NCBI GenBank assembly: GCA_964448675.1 | Contig: CAYUZU010000059.1 | Location: 1-6,722, forward strand | Direction: 5' to 3' | Source of the DNA: CAYUZU01 sp964448675 | GTDB lineage: Bacteria; Planctomycetota; Phycisphaerae; UBA1845; Fen-1342 | DNA: 6,722 bases | In this document: positions 5,916-6,722 of the stretch, piece by piece | Position numbering within the stretch: the stretch's first letter is position 1 | How the letters are laid out: every line of letters begins with the position of its first letter | Position numbers and translations under genes: made by a program | Notes under the pieces: model-generated | Seen by the model: the letters and a program-made list of their open reading frames with translations, nothing else | The model's database searches: none | What the model was told of the DNA's origin: nothing

Positions 5916-5960
5916 CAGCCCCCGGCGCTGATGAAATCCAGTGATGCGCCAATGGGGCTG
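5916..5960. terminator. Hairpin in the convergent gap, possible bidirectional terminator
   Basis: CAGCCCC (5916-5922) pairs with GGGGCTG (5954-5960), and inside it GGCGC (5924-5928) pairs with GCGCC (5946-5950), with a 17-nt loop. It lies between the stops of two convergent genes, where a shared terminator is expected. There is no U-run on either side, so intrinsic termination is doubtful. Confidence 0.35.
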
Positions 5961-5984
5961 GTTAGGACAGCCACATGCGGCAAC

Positions 5985-6719
5985 TTACTCCGCGGGCGGC
6001 TGGATCTGCTCGCCATGCACGTAGTCCCGGCCGATGAGGTTGACGAGCGGAATGAGGTAGGTCTCGTCGACATCACCCTCGTAGAACTTCGACGTTCCAG
6101 CCACGACATGACCGAGGAAGGCATCCCGTTCGTCCCTGGTCAACTTCGCCCGTCTGGCCAGCGTGGGGCCGACATTGCGGAGGTGCTTGAACGACCAGCA
6201 GCTGTCCGCGCCAGCCGCGTCCCGCAAGCGCTGCAGCGTCTTGGATAAGTCGTTCGAGCGATAGGGTTTTTTCCGCGCGTTGCGAAAGACTTCCGACCCA
6301 CTAGAGGATTCGAACGCCCACCAGGTCCGCAGGGCGTGGACGGTGCTGGGCAGTAGCGGCGTGATCCGCTCGATTGCCTCACCCAACGCCAATTGCACTT
6401 TGCCTCTCGCCAATCTCAGGTGCGGTACGGTGGCATCGAGCCTGAGGTGTGACCAGGTCACCCGCTCGATGTCGACCCGGTCCAGTCCTGCGTTGAGCGC
6501 GAGCCGAAGGACTGCCTCGAATTGCACACCATCTCGCTGCTTGCGCTGGGCCTGCAGTCGTTCTCCGCATCCTCGCTGCGTGGTGGAAAGGATCTGTTTC
6601 GCGTCGATCTGCTGCCACTGGTGGCACTGATCCAGAAGCTTCTGGAAGACATCCACTGGCATCGGCGTGTCAGCGATCACCCAAAACCGGCCACTGATTA
6701 TCACTTGAAAACCGGCCAT
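5985..6719 (-). CDS. Tyrosine recombinase/integrase, 5' part lost and fused to an IS end
   Basis: The open frame codes for 244 residues; only about 18-244 belong to the integrase. Features of the tyrosine recombinase catalytic domain: a GLDRVDIERVTW segment (78-89) at the usual GLR..E...L.W box, FKHLRN (R181) at the HxxR box, LGH (H204), and FYEGD with Y213 as probable nucleophile exactly nine residues after H204, the family spacing. It would join and cut DNA at attachment sites of the element. Oddities: the first catalytic Arg position is Asp (D80; R81 is next to it), and the residue three before R181 is Lys, not His. Similar departures occur, as I recall, in integrases of Planctomycetota, so they need not mean loss of function. 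The N-terminal DNA-binding domain is missing: residues 1-17 are translated from the IS end, so the native start lay upstream and the gene is probably broken. It converges on the polymerase gene with an 82-bp gap. Confidence 0.75.
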   Translation of the reverse strand: MAGFQVIISGRFWVIADTPMPVDVFQKLLDQCHQWQQIDAKQILSTTQRGCGERLQAQRKQRDGVQFEAVLRLALNAGLDRVDIERVTWSHLRLDATVPHLRLARGKVQLALGEAIERITPLLPSTVHALRTWWAFESSSGSEVFRNARKKPYRSNDLSKTLQRLRDAAGADSCWSFKHLRNVGPTLARRAKLTRDERDAFLGHVVAGTSKFYEGDVDETYLIPLVNLIGRDYVHGEQIQPPAE

Positions 6720-6722
6720 TTT
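6668..6722. mobile_element. Terminus of an IS21-like insertion sequence (runs off the window)
   Basis: From TGTCAGCGATCACCC (6668-6682) onward, the 11-bp unit AAAACCGGCCA is repeated at 6683-6693 and 6708-6718, 25 bp apart. A TGT tip followed by spaced internal repeats is the hallmark of IS21-family ends, and this ACCGGCCA wording is one I recall from such elements. No transposase coding is visible in the 55 bases present, and the other end and target duplication are outside. The element interrupts the integrase gene, whose recognisable sequence ends at this boundary. Confidence 0.65.

Noticed and set aside
5558..6124. 188-codon minus-strand frame bridging the gap between the two genes
   Set aside because: It overlaps both the polymerase C-terminus (motif C) and the integrase end in another frame, and its translation is Ser/Arg-rich with no domain.
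5850..6630. Plus-strand frames at 5850-6248 and 6280-6630
   Set aside because: They are opposite the integrase, whose catalytic boxes identify the coding strand.

Overview
The window is dominated by one very large gene (755-5902, +, GTG start, 1715 codons). From N to C its product carries a Lys/Arg-rich tail, a primase-like domain of archaeo-eukaryotic (AEP) type, a Cys/His zinc-finger-like segment, an SF3/P4-type AAA+ helicase-like ATPase, a disordered linker, a 3'-5' proofreading exonuclease and a family-A DNA polymerase. All four core replication activities (priming, unwinding, synthesis, proofreading) would therefore sit on one chain. There is no 5'-3' nuclease domain.

Layout. 1-754 has no convincing gene but is rich in signals: two identical 14-bp palindromes (276-289, 383-396), a short 10-bp direct repeat, a near-consensus sigma70-type promoter (582-611), then a leader of about 137 nt. 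The leader holds two interleaved perfect inverted repeats (618-690) and a hairpin (698-737) that ends just before an AAGGAG ribosome site (741-746). 755-5902 is the replication protein. Its linker-coding DNA (3218-3511) carries eleven copies of a 9-bp AGGTTCAYC-type motif in both orientations and several reading phases, flanking an AT-rich stretch; this looks like a DNA element hidden inside the gene. 5903-5984 is a short convergent gap with a hairpin. 5985-6719 (-) is the C-terminal part of a tyrosine recombinase whose 5' end has apparently been replaced by the end of an IS21-like insertion sequence (6668-6722), at which the window stops.

Reading of the whole. A self-contained replication protein, a controlled upstream region, a possible internal origin and an adjacent integrase suggest a self-replicating integrative element or an integrated plasmid or phage remnant, comparable in logic to P4-like satellites or pipolins but built on a family-A polymerase. 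The integrase style (GLD in place of the usual GLR, a K-H-L-R box) and the style of the ATPase recall Planctomycetota proteins, so I lean to that phylum or a mobile element of it. This is recognition from memory and only moderately secure. The gene is GC-rich by eye while the upstream region and the repeat-bearing linker are visibly more AT-rich.
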